Source of the DNA: Clostridia bacterium
GTDB lineage: Bacteria; Bacillota; Clostridia; TANB77; CAG-465
Direction of reading: 5' to 3'
Assembly: GCA_028692955.1 (NCBI GenBank)
Contig: JAQUWH010000009.1
Span: 1-55,666 of the forward strand
DNA length: 55,666 bases
A program made the position numbers and the translations under genes. Positions 26,421-34,846 of this stretch are shown here, in pieces; the stretch's first letter is position 1, and each line of letters starts with the position of its first letter. Under the pieces are notes generated by a model. That model was not told the DNA's origin, ran no database searches, and saw nothing but the letters and a program-made list of their open reading frames with translations.

Positions 26421-27203
26421 ATGAAAAAATATTGTATTATTGGAGATGATAATAGAAGTAATTATATTAGAAAAATATATACAGATTTAGGTGTTAAAAT
26501 AACTGATTATTTCAAAGCAGATTATGTGATAGCACCAATACCTTTTAGCCGTGATGGTATTCGTATCACGGATACAACGATAAACTGTGAAGAATTTATA
26601 ACTGCAATAGAGGATAAAATATTGTTTACTGGTGCTATAAAAGAGAGTATAAAAAAGAAATTAAAAAACATCAAATACTATGATTTGATGGAAATGGATG
26701 ATGTAGCAATTCTTAATGCGATACCGACTGCAGAAGGAGCTATTTTAAAAGCTATTGAAAACTCAGATATAACGATTCATGGTTCTAATTGCCTAGTCAT
26801 GGGATATGGTAGAATTGGTAAAATACTTGCTAGTATGTTAAAAGGGATTGGAGCCAATGTATATTGCGAAGCAAGAAAGAAAAAAGATTTAGCTTTTATC
26901 GAAGCTTATGGATATCATAAAGTTGCACTGGAAGATATTAATAATTGTTTATCACATATGGATTATATTTTTAATACCATACCAATTCAATTATTAGATG
27001 AGCAAAGATTGCATTTGGTTAAGAAAGATACAATTATCATTGATCTTGCCTCCGCCCCTGGTGGCATTGATTTAAAAAAAGCAAAAGAATTAGGACTTAA
27101 TGTTATATGGGCTTTATCTTTACCGGGGAAAGTAGCACCAAAAACGGCAGCTATTTATTTAAAAGATATAATTGATAAAATCATCAAGGAAGAATCGCTA
27201 TAA
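26421..27203 (+). CDS. dpaA: Dipicolinate synthase subunit A (DpaA/SpoVFA-like)
   Basis: A 260-residue Rossmann protein with the B. subtilis SpoVFA signatures: NAIPTAEGAILKAI, ITIHGSNCLVMGYGRIGK (nucleotide loop G-x-G-x-x-G), DLASAPGGID and LPGKVAPKTAA. SpoVFA/B make dipicolinic acid in the mother cell during sporulation. It is shorter than SpoVFA (about 297), mainly in the N-terminal half. The usual partner dpaB (spoVFB) is not next to it; a DHH-type gene follows after a terminator. The call of family is strong; sporulation itself is inferred and needs the partner genes elsewhere. Confidence 0.88.
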   Translation: MKKYCIIGDDNRSNYIRKIYTDLGVKITDYFKADYVIAPIPFSRDGIRITDTTINCEEFITAIEDKILFTGAIKESIKKKLKNIKYYDLMEMDDVAILNAIPTAEGAILKAIENSDITIHGSNCLVMGYGRIGKILASMLKGIGANVYCEARKKKDLAFIEAYGYHKVALEDINNCLSHMDYIFNTIPIQLLDEQRLHLVKKDTIIIDLASAPGGIDLKKAKELGLNVIWALSLPGKVAPKTAAIYLKDIIDKIIKEESL

Positions 27204-27219
27204 CAGTGATTCTTTTTTG
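27191..27219 (+). terminator. dpaA terminator
   Basis: AGAATCGCT (27191-27199) pairs with AGTGATTCT (27205-27213) with one G.T pair, followed by TTTTTT. The stop codon lies in the loop. Confidence 0.85.
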
Positions 27220-27299
27220 TGTTTTTGTATAAATTTTATCTTATCTCTTAAAATATGACAAAAAATGTTGTATAATAGTAGTAAAAAAGGAGACAAACT

Positions 27300-27821
27300 A
27301 TGGAATATATTGTAACATCAAAAACAAATCCTAATCTAGATGAGATTGCTTCTATGCATGCTTATTGTGAATTTATCAACAAATTAGGATTTCAAGCTGG
27401 TTATTATATAAGTGGGAATACAAATCATGCAGTGGTTCAATTTTGTGATGCAAATTCAATTGTATTAAATAGCATGGATGCGGTTTCAACTGATGCAGGT
27501 ATTATCATAATAGGAACATGTGATACTTATCAAATAACTAAAGAAATACAACAAGATAAAGTGACAGAGATTGTATTGAACAAAGAAATACAAAATAATA
27601 GATTACCATTTGATAATGCTAATATACAAATAGAAACGGTAGCTGCTCTTTCTACTTTAATTACACAAAGATTTAGGGAACATCATATGCCAATCTCAAG
27701 AGAGAGTACATTACTTTTATATCACGCGATAATGGAATGTACCAATAATTCAAATAAAAATGAAATTACTGATTTAGATAGAAAAGTGGTAAGTTATCTA
27801 AAAGAAAATTTGGATAGCTAG
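27300..27821 (+). CDS. Degenerate DHH-family phosphoesterase-like protein
   Basis: A 173-residue protein related to the first domain of DHH phosphoesterases/type II pyrophosphatases. The N-terminus TSKTNPNLDEIASMHAYCEF corresponds to the metal motif that normally reads NPDxDxI/AxA, and NIQIETVAALSTLI matches the conserved segment after the DHH motif. The metal ligands are altered: Asn for Asp in NPNLD, and no DHH triplet (VLNKEIQNN where family members have I-D-H-R). The DHHA1 substrate domain is missing. It is probably inactive as a metalloenzyme or a divergent binding protein. AAGGAG lies 8 nt before the ATG, and folD follows 12 nt after the stop, implying an operon. Confidence 0.65.
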   Translation: MEYIVTSKTNPNLDEIASMHAYCEFINKLGFQAGYYISGNTNHAVVQFCDANSIVLNSMDAVSTDAGIIIIGTCDTYQITKEIQQDKVTEIVLNKEIQNNRLPFDNANIQIETVAALSTLITQRFREHHMPISRESTLLLYHAIMECTNNSNKNEITDLDRKVVSYLKENLDS

Positions 27822-27833
27822 AAAAGAGGAAAT

Positions 27834-28670
27834 ATGATAGTTGATATAAAAAAGATGATAAGTAAAAAAGAAGAAGAATTAGTAAAGAGGCTAGCCGTAT
27901 TAAAACAAAAAAATAAAATACCTAAAATAGTATTTATTGTTGCAAATGAGGATGAAGCTTCAAAGTCATATATTAGAAGTAAAATAAAAATATGTGATAA
28001 ACTTGGTATCAAACAAGAAGAAATATACTTTACCCATACTTGTAGTGAAGAAGAAGTAGTAGAATGCATCAAGAAACTTAATCAAGATAAAGCAGTTACT
28101 GGAATATTAGTACAACTTCCTATTTATCATCATTTGAATGTAAATACAATTGTTAATAGTATTAAACCAAGTAAAGATGTAGATGGATTTCATACTTTTA
28201 ATGTAGGTAGCCTCTATTCCGGCTGTCAAAACATCATACCATGTACTCCAAAAGGCATTATGAGTATTCTTGATGAATTAGGAATCGAACTTTCTGGTAA
28301 ATATGTTGTTGTGATTGGTAGAAGTAATATAGTGGGTAAACCCATTGCACAACTTTTGCTCCAAAAAGATAGTACCGTTACGATATGCCATAGTAAAACT
28401 AGGAATTTAAAAGAGTATACTAAAGAGGCAGATATCTTAATCGTAGCAGCTGGAATTTCAAATCTAGTAACAAAAGATATGATAAAAAAGGATTCAGTTA
28501 TTATTGATGTAGGTATTAACAGGGTAAAGGATAAAATAGTGGGAGATGTTGCTACAATAGAAGTAGCAAAAAAAGCAAAGTATGTAACACCGGTCCCAGG
28601 TGGAGTAGGTCCGATGACAATTATATCTTTAATTGAAAACCTAGTTGAAATGGTAGAAAATAGCAAATAA
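27834..28670 (+). CDS. folD: Methylene-tetrahydrofolate dehydrogenase/cyclohydrolase
   Basis: A 278-residue bifunctional one-carbon enzyme that converts 5,10-methylene-THF to 10-formyl-THF with NADP. SKSYIRSKIK holds the catalytic Tyr and Lys. VQLPIYHHLN and KDVDGFH are the active-site Gln and Asp blocks. VIGRSNIVGKP is the nucleotide loop and TPVPGGVGPMTI the C-terminal signature. Length is standard. The Lys/Glu-rich N-terminus is normal for low-GC bacteria. A terminator follows before the heat-shock operon. Confidence 0.97.
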   Translation: MIVDIKKMISKKEEELVKRLAVLKQKNKIPKIVFIVANEDEASKSYIRSKIKICDKLGIKQEEIYFTHTCSEEEVVECIKKLNQDKAVTGILVQLPIYHHLNVNTIVNSIKPSKDVDGFHTFNVGSLYSGCQNIIPCTPKGIMSILDELGIELSGKYVVVIGRSNIVGKPIAQLLLQKDSTVTICHSKTRNLKEYTKEADILIVAAGISNLVTKDMIKKDSVIIDVGINRVKDKIVGDVATIEVAKKAKYVTPVPGGVGPMTIISLIENLVEMVENSK

Positions 28671-28677
28671 AATGAGT

Positions 28678-28712
28678 AAAATTCCATCAATTTGGTTGTT
28701 GGAATTTTGTTA
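28678..28712 (+). terminator. folD terminator
   Basis: AAAATTCCA (28678-28686) pairs with TGGAATTTT (28700-28708), followed by GTTA. The stem itself supplies the T-run. Confidence 0.75.
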
Positions 28713-28757
28713 TCACAAAACTTTCACATAAAATAGTGATTTTTTATAAAAAAGTGC

Positions 28758-28786
28758 TTGACAAACCAAAAAGATAGGTGTATTAT
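28758..28786 (+). promoter_or_regulatory. SigA promoter of the hrcA-grpE-dnaK-dnaJ operon
   Basis: TTGACA 28758-28763, 17-nt spacer, TATTAT 28781-28786, immediately before the CIRCE operator. Confidence 0.88.
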
Positions 28787-28794
28787 ATATAAAG

Positions 28795-28821
28795 TTAGCA
28801 CTCATAACATGAAAGTGCTAA
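28795..28821 (+). promoter_or_regulatory. CIRCE operator (HrcA binding site)
   Basis: TTAGCACTC - 9 nt - AAGTGCTAA. This is the CIRCE inverted repeat (TTAGCACTC-N9-GAGTGCTAA) with one change, G to A, at the inner position of the right half. It lies at the transcription start and just ahead of the hrcA ribosome binding site, so HrcA should repress the whole operon in the absence of stress. Confidence 0.95.
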
Positions 28822-28832
28822 AAGGTGATTGT

Positions 28833-29858
28833 ATGAATTTGGACGATAGAAAAAAGAAAATATTATCATCTGTTGTAGAAGATTATATTTCATCTGCTGA
28901 ACCAGTAGGTTCTAAAACATTAGTGGATAAGTATCATTTGGAATATAGTAGTGCTACAATAAGAAATGAAATGAAGTTATTAGAAGAAGAAGGCTTTTTA
29001 GAGCAACCACATATTTCAGCAGGTAGGATTCCATCTACAAAAGGGTATCGCTATTACGTTGATAATTTAATGAAAGAACAAAAATTATCGATGGTTGATA
29101 TTAGTTATATTGATAATAGTATTACTGGTTTTGGAGATACGGAAAAATTACTAGAGCAAGCTGCTGATGTTATTTCAAAGATATTGTTAAGACCAACAGT
29201 GCTTACGCTAAAACAACAAGACTTGCTTGAGAACATTAAAATTGTAAAAGTATCTGATAAGTTATTACTTATTATTATTTTATCACAAAATGGTACAGTA
29301 AAAGATTGTTTTGCAAAGCTTACCGATGTAGTACAGGATCAAATAATAGATGAATTAACAGAAGTATTAAATCAAAGTTTAGTGGGTACTCCACTTGAAA
29401 ACTTAAGTTTAGTTTTAAATAATGTTATTGCTAAAGAATTAAATAATTTCTCATTTGTACTAGATAAAATATGTGAGAGTATTAAATATGAAATGGAAAA
29501 AGATTGCAAAAAACTAAATGCAAATGTGGAAACTATTTTAGATTTACCTGAATTTTCAGATGCAGAAAAAGCAAAAAACTTTGTAAATATGATTTCTACC
29601 AAAGAAATTATAGATGATACGATTGAAAAAGCAATATCAAATGACCTGGGTATTATCATTGGTTCTGAAAGTAAAGAAGTTATGTTAAAAGATTGTAGTA
29701 TTATTTCACTTGATATACAGAAAAATAAAAAGCATATTGGGAAGATATCTGTTATCAGTCCCAAAAGACTTGATTATTCAAAAACGATATCTACATTAAA
29801 ATATATTAATAGTAAATTTAAAAATTTGCTACTTAATGATAAAGAAGAAGGGGGATAA
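28833..29858 (+). CDS. hrcA: Heat-inducible transcription repressor HrcA
   Basis: A 341-residue repressor of class I heat-shock genes. The N-terminal winged-helix domain includes SSAEPVGSKTLVDKYHLEYS and SATIRNEMKLLEEEGFLEQPH, with SAGRIPSTKGYRYYVD following. The C-terminal GAF-like dimerisation region covers about 100-341. The start is ATG 28833 behind AAAAGGTG. A longer in-frame reading from 28758 would begin inside the promoter and is rejected. It controls the adjacent CIRCE element and so its own operon. Confidence 0.96.
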   Translation: MNLDDRKKKILSSVVEDYISSAEPVGSKTLVDKYHLEYSSATIRNEMKLLEEEGFLEQPHISAGRIPSTKGYRYYVDNLMKEQKLSMVDISYIDNSITGFGDTEKLLEQAADVISKILLRPTVLTLKQQDLLENIKIVKVSDKLLLIIILSQNGTVKDCFAKLTDVVQDQIIDELTEVLNQSLVGTPLENLSLVLNNVIAKELNNFSFVLDKICESIKYEMEKDCKKLNANVETILDLPEFSDAEKAKNFVNMISTKEIIDDTIEKAISNDLGIIIGSESKEVMLKDCSIISLDIQKNKKHIGKISVISPKRLDYSKTISTLKYINSKFKNLLLNDKEEGG

Positions 29859-29859
29859 G

Positions 29860-30414
29860 ATGGAAAGTAATGAAAACTTAAATGAGGAACTAGAGGAAAA
29901 TGTAATCAGTGATTCAGAAGAATTGAATTTAGAAGATGGACAAATTGATAAGGATGAATACATTGCTAAATTAAATGATCATTTAAATGAGCAAAAGAAA
30001 AAGGCAGATGAGTATTTTGAACATCTAAAAAGAAACATGGCTGAATTTGATAATTTTAAAAAGAGAATGTCAAAAGAAAAAGAAAATCTATATCTGACAA
30101 TTACATCAGATGTCCTTGGGGATATTTTACCAGTAATTGACACATTTGAAAAAGCAATATTAGCAAAGACAAAAGATGAGTCATATAAAAGCGGAATGGT
30201 AATGATATATAATCAACTAAATGACACGTTAAAAAAATTTGGATTAGAAGAAATTGAATGTTTGAATCAAACCTTTGATCCTAATTATCACGAAGCAGTA
30301 ATGCATGTAGAAGATGATAATTATGGGGAAAAAGAAATTATAGAAGTATTAAGAAAAGGCTACAAAATTGGTGATAAAGTAATACGTCATTCAATGGTTA
30401 AAGTAGCAAATTAA
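29860..30414 (+). CDS. grpE: Nucleotide exchange factor GrpE
   Basis: A 184-residue co-chaperone that drives ADP release from DnaK. An acidic N-terminus (about 1-35) leads into the long coiled coil (HLNEQKKKADEYFEHLKRNM) and FDNFKKRMSKEKENL. The C-terminal beta domain ends with DKVIRHSMVKVA. ATG 29860 is chosen because GGGGG upstream is well placed; ATG 29836 lies inside the hrcA coding end. It is 1 nt after hrcA. Confidence 0.96.
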   Translation: MESNENLNEELEENVISDSEELNLEDGQIDKDEYIAKLNDHLNEQKKKADEYFEHLKRNMAEFDNFKKRMSKEKENLYLTITSDVLGDILPVIDTFEKAILAKTKDESYKSGMVMIYNQLNDTLKKFGLEEIECLNQTFDPNYHEAVMHVEDDNYGEKEIIEVLRKGYKIGDKVIRHSMVKVAN

Positions 30415-30502
30415 TTATTTTGGTATTGACTTAATACTATGTATTAATAACATAGTTTAAGTATACAATATATATAACTTTGTATTTTTAGGAGGTAATC
30501 AT

Positions 30503-32338
30503 ATGTCAAAAGTTATTGGAATAGATTTAGGAACAACTAACTCATGTGTTTCTGTAATAGAAAATGGTGAACCAGTTGTAATACCTAATGCAGAAGGAGC
30601 AAGAACAACGCCATCTATTGTTGCATTTGCAAAAAATGGAGAAAGACTTGCAGGTCAAGTAGCAAAACGTCAAGCTGTTACAAATCATGATAGAACAGTA
30701 ATGTCTGTTAAAAGAGATATGGGAACAGATAAAAAAGTTAAAATTGATGATAAGGAATATACACCACAGGAAATTTCTGCTATGGTTTTACAAAAATTAA
30801 AATCAGATGCTGAAAATTATCTTGGTGAAAAAGTAACACAAGCAGTTATCACTGTACCGGCTTACTTTAGTGATTCACAAAGACAAGCTACAAAAGATGC
30901 AGGTAGAATTGCTGGTCTTGAAGTATTAAGAATTATCAATGAACCAACAGCAGCATCTCTTGCTCATGGTTTTGATAAAGACACAGAACAAAAAATCATG
31001 GTATATGACCTTGGTGGCGGTACATTCGACGTATCTATTTTAGATATTGCAGATGGTGTTTTTGAAGTTATGGCTACATCTGGTAATAACAAACTAGGTG
31101 GAGACGATTTCGATGAAAGAGTTATTAATTATCTTGTTGCTGAATTTAAGAAAGATAGTGGTATTGATTTATCAAAAGACAATATGGCTATGCAAAGATT
31201 AAAGGAAGCTGCTGAAAAAGCTAAAATAGAACTTTCTTCAGTAATGCAAGCTCAAATTAATCTACCATTTATTACAGCTGATTCAACAGGACCAAAACAT
31301 TTAGACATTACATTAACTAGATCTAAATTTGAAGAATTAATTTCTGATTTAGTAGAATCTACAGTTGAACCTGTTAACCAAGCTATGAAAGATTCAGGTC
31401 TTACATTTGATAAAATTGATAAAATATTATTGGTTGGTGGTTCTACACGTGTTCCACTTGTACAAGAAACAGTAAAAAGAATTACAAATAAAGAACCATA
31501 CAAAGGTATCAATCCCGATGAATGTGTTGCTATTGGTGCAGCTATTCAAGGTGGTGTATTAACTGGTGAAGTAAAAGATTTAGTATTATTAGATGTTACT
31601 CCACTATCACTTGGTATTGAAACTTATGGTGGTGTATTTACTAAATTAATTGATAGAAATACAACAATACCAACTAAAAAATCTCAAATATTTAGTACAG
31701 CTGCTGATGGTCAAACATCTGTTGAAGTGCATGTATTACAAGGTGAAAGAGAAATTGCATCTTACAATAAAACTTTAGGAAGATTTAGCTTAACTGGTAT
31801 TCCACCAGCTCCAAGAGGTGTTCCTCAAATTGAAGTTACATTTGATATTGATGCTAATGGTATCGTTCATGTTACAGCTAAAGATATGGCAACTAATAAC
31901 GAACAAAAAATTGCTATTACAGCTAGTACAAATCTAACAGAAGATGAAATACAAAAAGCTGTAAAAGAAGCAGAAGCACATGCAACAGAAGATAAGAAGA
32001 AAAAAGAAGAAGTTGAAGTTAGAAATAATGCTGATTCTTTAGTATATAATACAGAGAAAACTTTAAAAGAATTAGAAGGAAAAATTTCTGATGAAGAAAA
32101 ATCAAAAGTTGAAGTAGAACTTGAAAGCGTTAAAAAAGCATTAGAAGGAACAGATACAGAAGCAATTAAATCTGCAAGCGAAAAATTAACTCAAGTATTC
32201 TATGAAATATCTCAAAAATTATATGCACAAGCAAATCCACAAGGAGGAGCTTCAGAACAAACTACTACTGCAGAGGGAACTGAAAATGTTGTACATGATG
32301 CAGATTACAAAGTAGAAGATGATAATAACAATAAATAA
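30503..32338 (+). CDS. dnaK: Chaperone DnaK (Hsp70)
   Basis: A 611-residue Hsp70. [13 protein letters not shown] is phosphate loop 1, [15 protein letters not shown] phosphate loop 2, and [13 protein letters not shown] the adenosine motif. The linker [13 protein letters not shown] joins to the substrate-binding domain. The helical lid ends in an acidic tail, [13 protein letters not shown], in place of the more common EEVK-type end. The 88-bp gap after grpE is AT-rich with a TTGACT at 30426-30431 that could be an internal -35, but no convincing -10 pairs with it. AGGAGG precedes the ATG. Confidence 0.98.
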   Translation: MSKVIGIDLGTTNSCVSVIENGEPVVIPNAEGARTTPSIVAFAKNGERLAGQVAKRQAVTNHDRTVMSVKRDMGTDKKVKIDDKEYTPQEISAMVLQKLKSDAENYLGEKVTQAVITVPAYFSDSQRQATKDAGRIAGLEVLRIINEPTAASLAHGFDKDTEQKIMVYDLGGGTFDVSILDIADGVFEVMATSGNNKLGGDDFDERVINYLVAEFKKDSGIDLSKDNMAMQRLKEAAEKAKIELSSVMQAQINLPFITADSTGPKHLDITLTRSKFEELISDLVESTVEPVNQAMKDSGLTFDKIDKILLVGGSTRVPLVQETVKRITNKEPYKGINPDECVAIGAAIQGGVLTGEVKDLVLLDVTPLSLGIETYGGVFTKLIDRNTTIPTKKSQIFSTAADGQTSVEVHVLQGEREIASYNKTLGRFSLTGIPPAPRGVPQIEVTFDIDANGIVHVTAKDMATNNEQKIAITASTNLTEDEIQKAVKEAEAHATEDKKKKEEVEVRNNADSLVYNTEKTLKELEGKISDEEKSKVEVELESVKKALEGTDTEAIKSASEKLTQVFYEISQKLYAQANPQGGASEQTTTAEGTENVVHDADYKVEDDNNNK

Positions 32339-32366
32339 TTAGTAAAGTATTATCATAATATTTAGG

Positions 32367-32400
32367 TAAAGGGTGCAAAGAAACTTTTCACCCTTTATTT
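32367..32400 (+). terminator. Partial terminator between dnaK and dnaJ
   Basis: TAAAGGGTG and CACCCTTTA pair across a 12-nt loop, followed by TTTA. It probably lowers dnaJ expression relative to dnaK by leaky termination. Confidence 0.7.
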
Positions 32401-32421
32401 AGAATATAGGGGGAAATTTTT

Positions 32422-33591
32422 GTGGCAGATTCAAAAGATTATTATGGATTATTAGGTGTTTCAAAAGATGCTACAGACGAAGAATTAAAAAAAGCATATA
32501 GACAAATGGCAAAAAAATATCATCCTGATGCTCAGCAAGGTGAAGCTGCTAAAAAAGAAGCAGAAGTTAAATTTAAAGAAATAAATGAAGCTTATTCTGT
32601 ACTTTCTGACAAAACAAAGCGTGCTCAATATGATAGATTCGGTTCTAATTTTGAACAAGCTGGTTTTGGCGGTGGAGCCGGTGGCTATGGCGGTTTCGGT
32701 GGTTTTGATTTTTCAGGCTTTGGAAATGGTATGGGTGTTGATATTGATTTAGATGATATTTTAGGAAGTGTATTTGGTGGAGGCTTTGGAGGATTTGGTG
32801 GAAAAGCCAAGAAAACAGGTCCATCAAAGGGCGCTGATTTAAGATATAACATGAATATCACTTTTGAAGAGGCTGCTTTTGGAACAAAGAAAGAAATTAA
32901 TGTATCAAAAAATGAAATATGTGATGTTTGCCATGGAAATGGTGCAAAACCAGGAAGCAATGTTGTTACTTGTGATATGTGTCATGGAAGTGGTAAAGTA
33001 CAAACAACACAAAATACCATCATGGGAACTTTTGCAACAGTAAAAACTTGTGAAAAATGTGGTGGTGAAGGAAAAGTTATTACGGAACCATGTGAAAAAT
33101 GTAATAAACGAGGTACGATTCGAAAAACAAAGAAAATTGAAGTAAATATACCAGGTGGTATTGATAATGGCCAAGCAATTTCGATTCATGGTGAAGGAGA
33201 TTGTGGTAAAAAAGGTGGCCCAGCAGGCGATTTATTTGTTGTTGTTAATGTAGAACCACACAAGATATTTACAAGACGTGGATTTGATATATTAGAAACA
33301 ATTAGTGTTCCATTTGCTAAATTAACGCTAGGTGGTATTATCAAAGTTCCAACGCTGGAAGAAGAAGTGGAATATACAATACCAGAAGGAACACAAACAG
33401 GAACAAAATTTAAATTAAGAGAAAAAGGAATTCAAAACATACATGGTAGAGGTAGAGGTAATCTGGAATTTACTGTGATAGTGGATATTCCTAAAAAATT
33501 GACTGATGAACAAAGAGAGATTCTAACTCAATTTGCCTCTTCTTTTGGGGATGAAGTAAATAGCAAGAAAAAAGGATTCTTTGGAAGATAG
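32422..33591 (+). CDS. dnaJ: Chaperone DnaJ (Hsp40)
   Basis: A 389-residue class A DnaJ. The J domain (1-70) has the HPD motif in KKYHPDA. A Gly/Phe-rich region follows (about 75-130), then four zinc repeats (CDVCHGNG, CDMCHGSG, CEKCGGEG, CEKCNKRG; the last is CxxCxxxG) and the C-terminal substrate-binding domain. The start is GTG 32422 behind AGGGGGAAA, giving MADSKDYY. It ends with a KKKGFFGR tail, typical of Bacillota DnaJ. Confidence 0.97.
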   Translation: MADSKDYYGLLGVSKDATDEELKKAYRQMAKKYHPDAQQGEAAKKEAEVKFKEINEAYSVLSDKTKRAQYDRFGSNFEQAGFGGGAGGYGGFGGFDFSGFGNGMGVDIDLDDILGSVFGGGFGGFGGKAKKTGPSKGADLRYNMNITFEEAAFGTKKEINVSKNEICDVCHGNGAKPGSNVVTCDMCHGSGKVQTTQNTIMGTFATVKTCEKCGGEGKVITEPCEKCNKRGTIRKTKKIEVNIPGGIDNGQAISIHGEGDCGKKGGPAGDLFVVVNVEPHKIFTRRGFDILETISVPFAKLTLGGIIKVPTLEEEVEYTIPEGTQTGTKFKLREKGIQNIHGRGRGNLEFTVIVDIPKKLTDEQREILTQFASSFGDEVNSKKKGFFGR

Positions 33592-33685
33592 GTAAAAAAT
33601 ATATAGTTAATAGTTTAATGAATAATAAAATAAATCTTTGTGAATAGTTAAAATGTAAAATTCATCAATTAATTTGATTTAATAA

Positions 33686-33723
33686 AAATTGGAGTGATTT
33701 GTATAAATCTGCTTCAATTTTTT
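33686..33723 (+). terminator. Terminator of the heat-shock operon
   Basis: The outer arms 33686-33694 and 33712-33720 pair over 9 bp with one G.T. The inner arms GATTT 33696-33700 and AAATC 33705-33709 pair around GTAT. Six T follow. It lies about 95 nt after dnaJ; the preceding stretch 33592-33685 is noncoding AT-rich DNA with nothing recognisable. Confidence 0.85.
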
Positions 33724-33745
33724 ATGCCTAAAATAAGTAAAATAC

Positions 33746-33774
33746 TTGAAAAAGAAATGTGTATATTATATAAT
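33746..33774 (+). promoter_or_regulatory. Promoter of pilin-like gene 2
   Basis: TTGAAA 33746-33751, 17-nt spacer, TATAAT 33769-33774. The ATG follows 40 nt later behind GGAGG. Confidence 0.78.
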
Positions 33775-33814
33775 AAAAAGTATATAATACTGGGTAAATC
33801 GGAGGAATTGATCA

Positions 33815-34813
33815 ATGAAAGCAAAGGGAAATGCAAAGAGAGGTATCAGTCTCATAACGTTAGTAATAACGATAATAGTGGTAATAGTACTGGCAGCGGC
33901 AGTGATACTTACCCTAAATAATAACAATCCAATAGAAAATGCTAAAGAGGCAAAAATAACTCATGAAATTGCAACATATAAGGAAAGCTTAAATTTTAAA
34001 ATCTGTAATTTACTAACTGATAAAAGTACAACAGAAATAAATGTTATGATTGGTGAAAAAAATAACAAAAACGAATACAAAATAAAAGAATATATACCTG
34101 AAATAAAGGATGAATATGCAGAAATATTTGGGATTGAAAATAACAATCTTGTCATTTCGAAAAATCAAACAATAATAAAAGAAGGATTTATAGCTGGAAT
34201 AGTTGAAAAAGCAAATAATGAAACTATAAATTTAAATGATACAATAGTTCAATTTGAAGATGCAAAACAAGGTACAGAAATGGTTGTTACAACAACAGAA
34301 GATACTAAAGTTACCAGATGTGGGAGAAATTTATATAATTTAGAAATAATTAGGGGAGCTAACTATCAGCAAATTGAAAAATTTGAAAATGGATTTCTTT
34401 TGGATTATAATGTTGATAGGATAGTAGTGATGTCTAATAGATGTGTAAAAAAAGATAAAAGTTATTACAATAGTTTAAGTTATGAATATATAGGGGGATT
34501 TGAACCGCAGCCTTATACTTATGTTACTAATCTTAATGATAGCCAATATATTGCTATAAATCATACCTTTGTAAGTACGATAGAAAGTCTTTATTTTGGA
34601 ATATATGTTAATCATGGGAATGATTTAGGTAAATTTAAAATTATTAATCCACAATTAGAATTAGGTTCTATTTCTCATCCATATGAATCCTATAAAGGAG
34701 ACACTTATGAAATAAAGGCAAATACACCAACTAGAATAACCGCTTTTGATGGAGTAAATACAGTATTTGCAGAAAATGGAAATGTTAATGTAAAATATGT
34801 TAAAAATAATTAA
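33815..34813 (+). CDS. Pilin-like surface protein 2 with phage-tail-like outer domain
   Basis: A 332-residue paralogue of the protein at 24080. The leader again ends in Gly10, followed by ISLITLVITIIVVIVLAAAV and ILTLNNNNPI. Mature position 5 is Thr instead of Glu. The middle third differs from the paralogue. Then DTIVQFEDAKQGTEMVV, TRCGRNL, and the end block QLELGSISHPYESYKGDTY and FAENGNVNVKYV match it. The DNA of the shared helix differs at many silent positions, so the similarity is kept by selection and is not a recent copy. It has its own promoter and is probably shown on the cell surface. Confidence 0.75.
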   Translation: MKAKGNAKRGISLITLVITIIVVIVLAAAVILTLNNNNPIENAKEAKITHEIATYKESLNFKICNLLTDKSTTEINVMIGEKNNKNEYKIKEYIPEIKDEYAEIFGIENNNLVISKNQTIIKEGFIAGIVEKANNETINLNDTIVQFEDAKQGTEMVVTTTEDTKVTRCGRNLYNLEIIRGANYQQIEKFENGFLLDYNVDRIVVMSNRCVKKDKSYYNSLSYEYIGGFEPQPYTYVTNLNDSQYIAINHTFVSTIESLYFGIYVNHGNDLGKFKIINPQLELGSISHPYESYKGDTYEIKANTPTRITAFDGVNTVFAENGNVNVKYVKNN

Positions 34814-34846
34814 ATATATTCAATAAAAGCAGGATCTTTGTCAATA

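Noticed and set aside
33694-33921. Open frame beginning near the dnaJ terminator, with a start (ATGCCTAAAATAAG) resembling that of patatin-2
   Set aside because: It has no Shine-Dalgarno sequence, contains the pilin-2 promoter and runs into pilin-2 in another frame. The likeness to patatin-2 covers only a short AT-rich stretch and is probably chance.
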